Shown here: piece by piece, positions 63,348 through 64,000 of the stretch
How positions within the stretch are numbered: the stretch's first letter is position 1
Layout: every line of letters starts with the position of its first letter
DNA from: Nitzschia sp. pyKryTriq1
Taxonomy: Eukaryota > Bacillariophyta > Bacillariophyceae > Bacillariales > Bacillariaceae
Length of the DNA: 64,000 nt
Assembly (NCBI GenBank): GCA_956465555.1
Contig: OY101121.1
Span: 2,008,722 to 2,072,721, forward strand
Direction of reading: 5' to 3'
The notes under the pieces: generated by a model
Database searches by the model: none
Seen by the model: the letters and a program-made list of their open reading frames with translations, nothing else
Told to the model about the DNA's origin: nothing
Made by a program: the position numbers and the translations under genes

Positions 63348-64000
63348 AGGAAGCAACAACACCTGTGTGGTGGTTGAACGCTACCAACTTTCAAGTAGAC
63401 GATTTCGATTGACTTTTGTCGTCAATCCATCATGCTACGCATCAGTCGACGCGAATCATCTGTCAATTGGGACCTTTCAGTATCTTGAGACGTACGAGAA
63501 TCGGTGGATCTACTAATTTACGGATTGCTTGGAAGATGACAGACAACTACTAGAAAGACTCTGGCTCGACGAAAAAGTTAGGACAGTAACAACCAAGGAG
63601 CAAGTCAACTACGCGTACACACGCTATCGTTTTTAACATGAATAGATTGTGAACTATGCGAGGAGTCTCTACCGGTATTCAATGCTAACATGAACGTCAC
63701 TTTGGTAAGTCAATCCGAGAGATGGTCTACTAGTAGAGAAGTGACAAGTTACGACAGTCAATAGGATGTGATGTGAGATGGGGTAGAAAATAGCTTAGTC
63801 GCATTAATCGGACGTGGAAAAGTTTAGTCGAATTAATCGGAGTAATGCTAACGGCTGAGTGTATCGGCTCGGTGCGCCGTGCCCGCCAGCTAGATGCGCC
63901 GTGTGGCCGAATTCACGAGACGGTTTCCCATCAAACGCTTCCGACTGCGTTCTTCTTCCACATCCCATAAAATAATCATTGCATTCGTTCATTCGTGACC
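63348..64000. other. Right-edge intergenic sequence
   Basis: 3' flank of the Cys-rich gene, one TACCGGTA word at 63671 and a TTAGTCGNATTAATCGGA near-repeat at 63796-63812 and 63825-63841. No gene recognised before the window ends. Confidence 0.45.

Noticed and set aside
63804-63992. Short minus-strand frame at the right edge
   Set aside because: 62 codons with no recognisable features; could only be judged with the sequence beyond the window.

Overview
The window reads as nuclear DNA of a photosynthetic stramenopile, most likely a pennate diatom. The signs are a type III glutamine synthetase, two proteins whose N-termini carry bipartite plastid presequences with a Phe after the signal-peptide cleavage site (a third, the helicase, is less clear-cut), a scrap of a diatom-style Ty1/copia polyprotein, and compact genes with few, short GT-AG introns (76-238 bp, one of 483 bp). 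Species cannot be fixed from sequence alone. Intergenic DNA is full of GTAC-rich palindromic words (GGTACCGGTACC-like) and short CTAGTAG/CTCTCTACT tracts.

Layout. 1-9.9 kb: 3' part of an MCM-binding protein gene (runs off the left edge), a nitronate monooxygenase, a WLM/Wss1-type protease (minus), glutamine synthetase III, and a secreted periplasmic-binding-protein-like gene. 10-18.7 kb: an FkbM methyltransferase (minus), a cyclic-nucleotide-dependent kinase with three cNMP domains, a Tim17/22/23 family protein (minus) and cytosolic Hsp70. 19-25.6 kb: a three-exon PAS-LRR-receiver fusion and a putative mitochondrial protein of unknown function (both minus). 26-28.5 kb: an anomalous block bounded by two arrays of short palindromes, holding an RNA polymerase III RPC7-like gene broken by two frameshifts and a 5'-truncated ZNF598/Hel2-like C-terminal fragment with a compensated frameshift. 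29-34.8 kb: a CUE-domain protein, an unknown membrane-anchored protein (minus), and a plastid-type presequence plus Tat-like signal fused to a phosphate-carrier-like SLC25 domain. 34.8-37.2 kb: gene-poor, with a copia remnant. 37.3-45 kb: ketopantoate hydroxymethyltransferase, eIF5A (minus), DPH3 and a putative plastid DEAD-box helicase. 45-64 kb: an NPF/PDZ protein, a RecA-fold XRCC2-like protein (minus), an RBBP4/MSI1 WD40 protein (minus), an 1,806-residue coiled-coil protein (minus), a plastid DUF1517 protein, a vacuolar sorting receptor (minus) and a small Cys-rich protein.

The genes are mostly independent housekeeping units on both strands with no operon logic. Loose functional themes are genome maintenance and chromatin (MCMBP, Wss1, XRCC2-like, RBBP4) and translation-factor modification (eIF5A and DPH3 are head-to-head neighbours). 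All intron positions were inferred by eye from splice consensus and reading-frame continuity. The most unusual items are the palindrome-bounded block at 26.0-28.5 kb, the PAS-LRR-receiver protein with a stopless 99-bp intron inside its PAS domain, and the Tat-like/SLC25 fusion.
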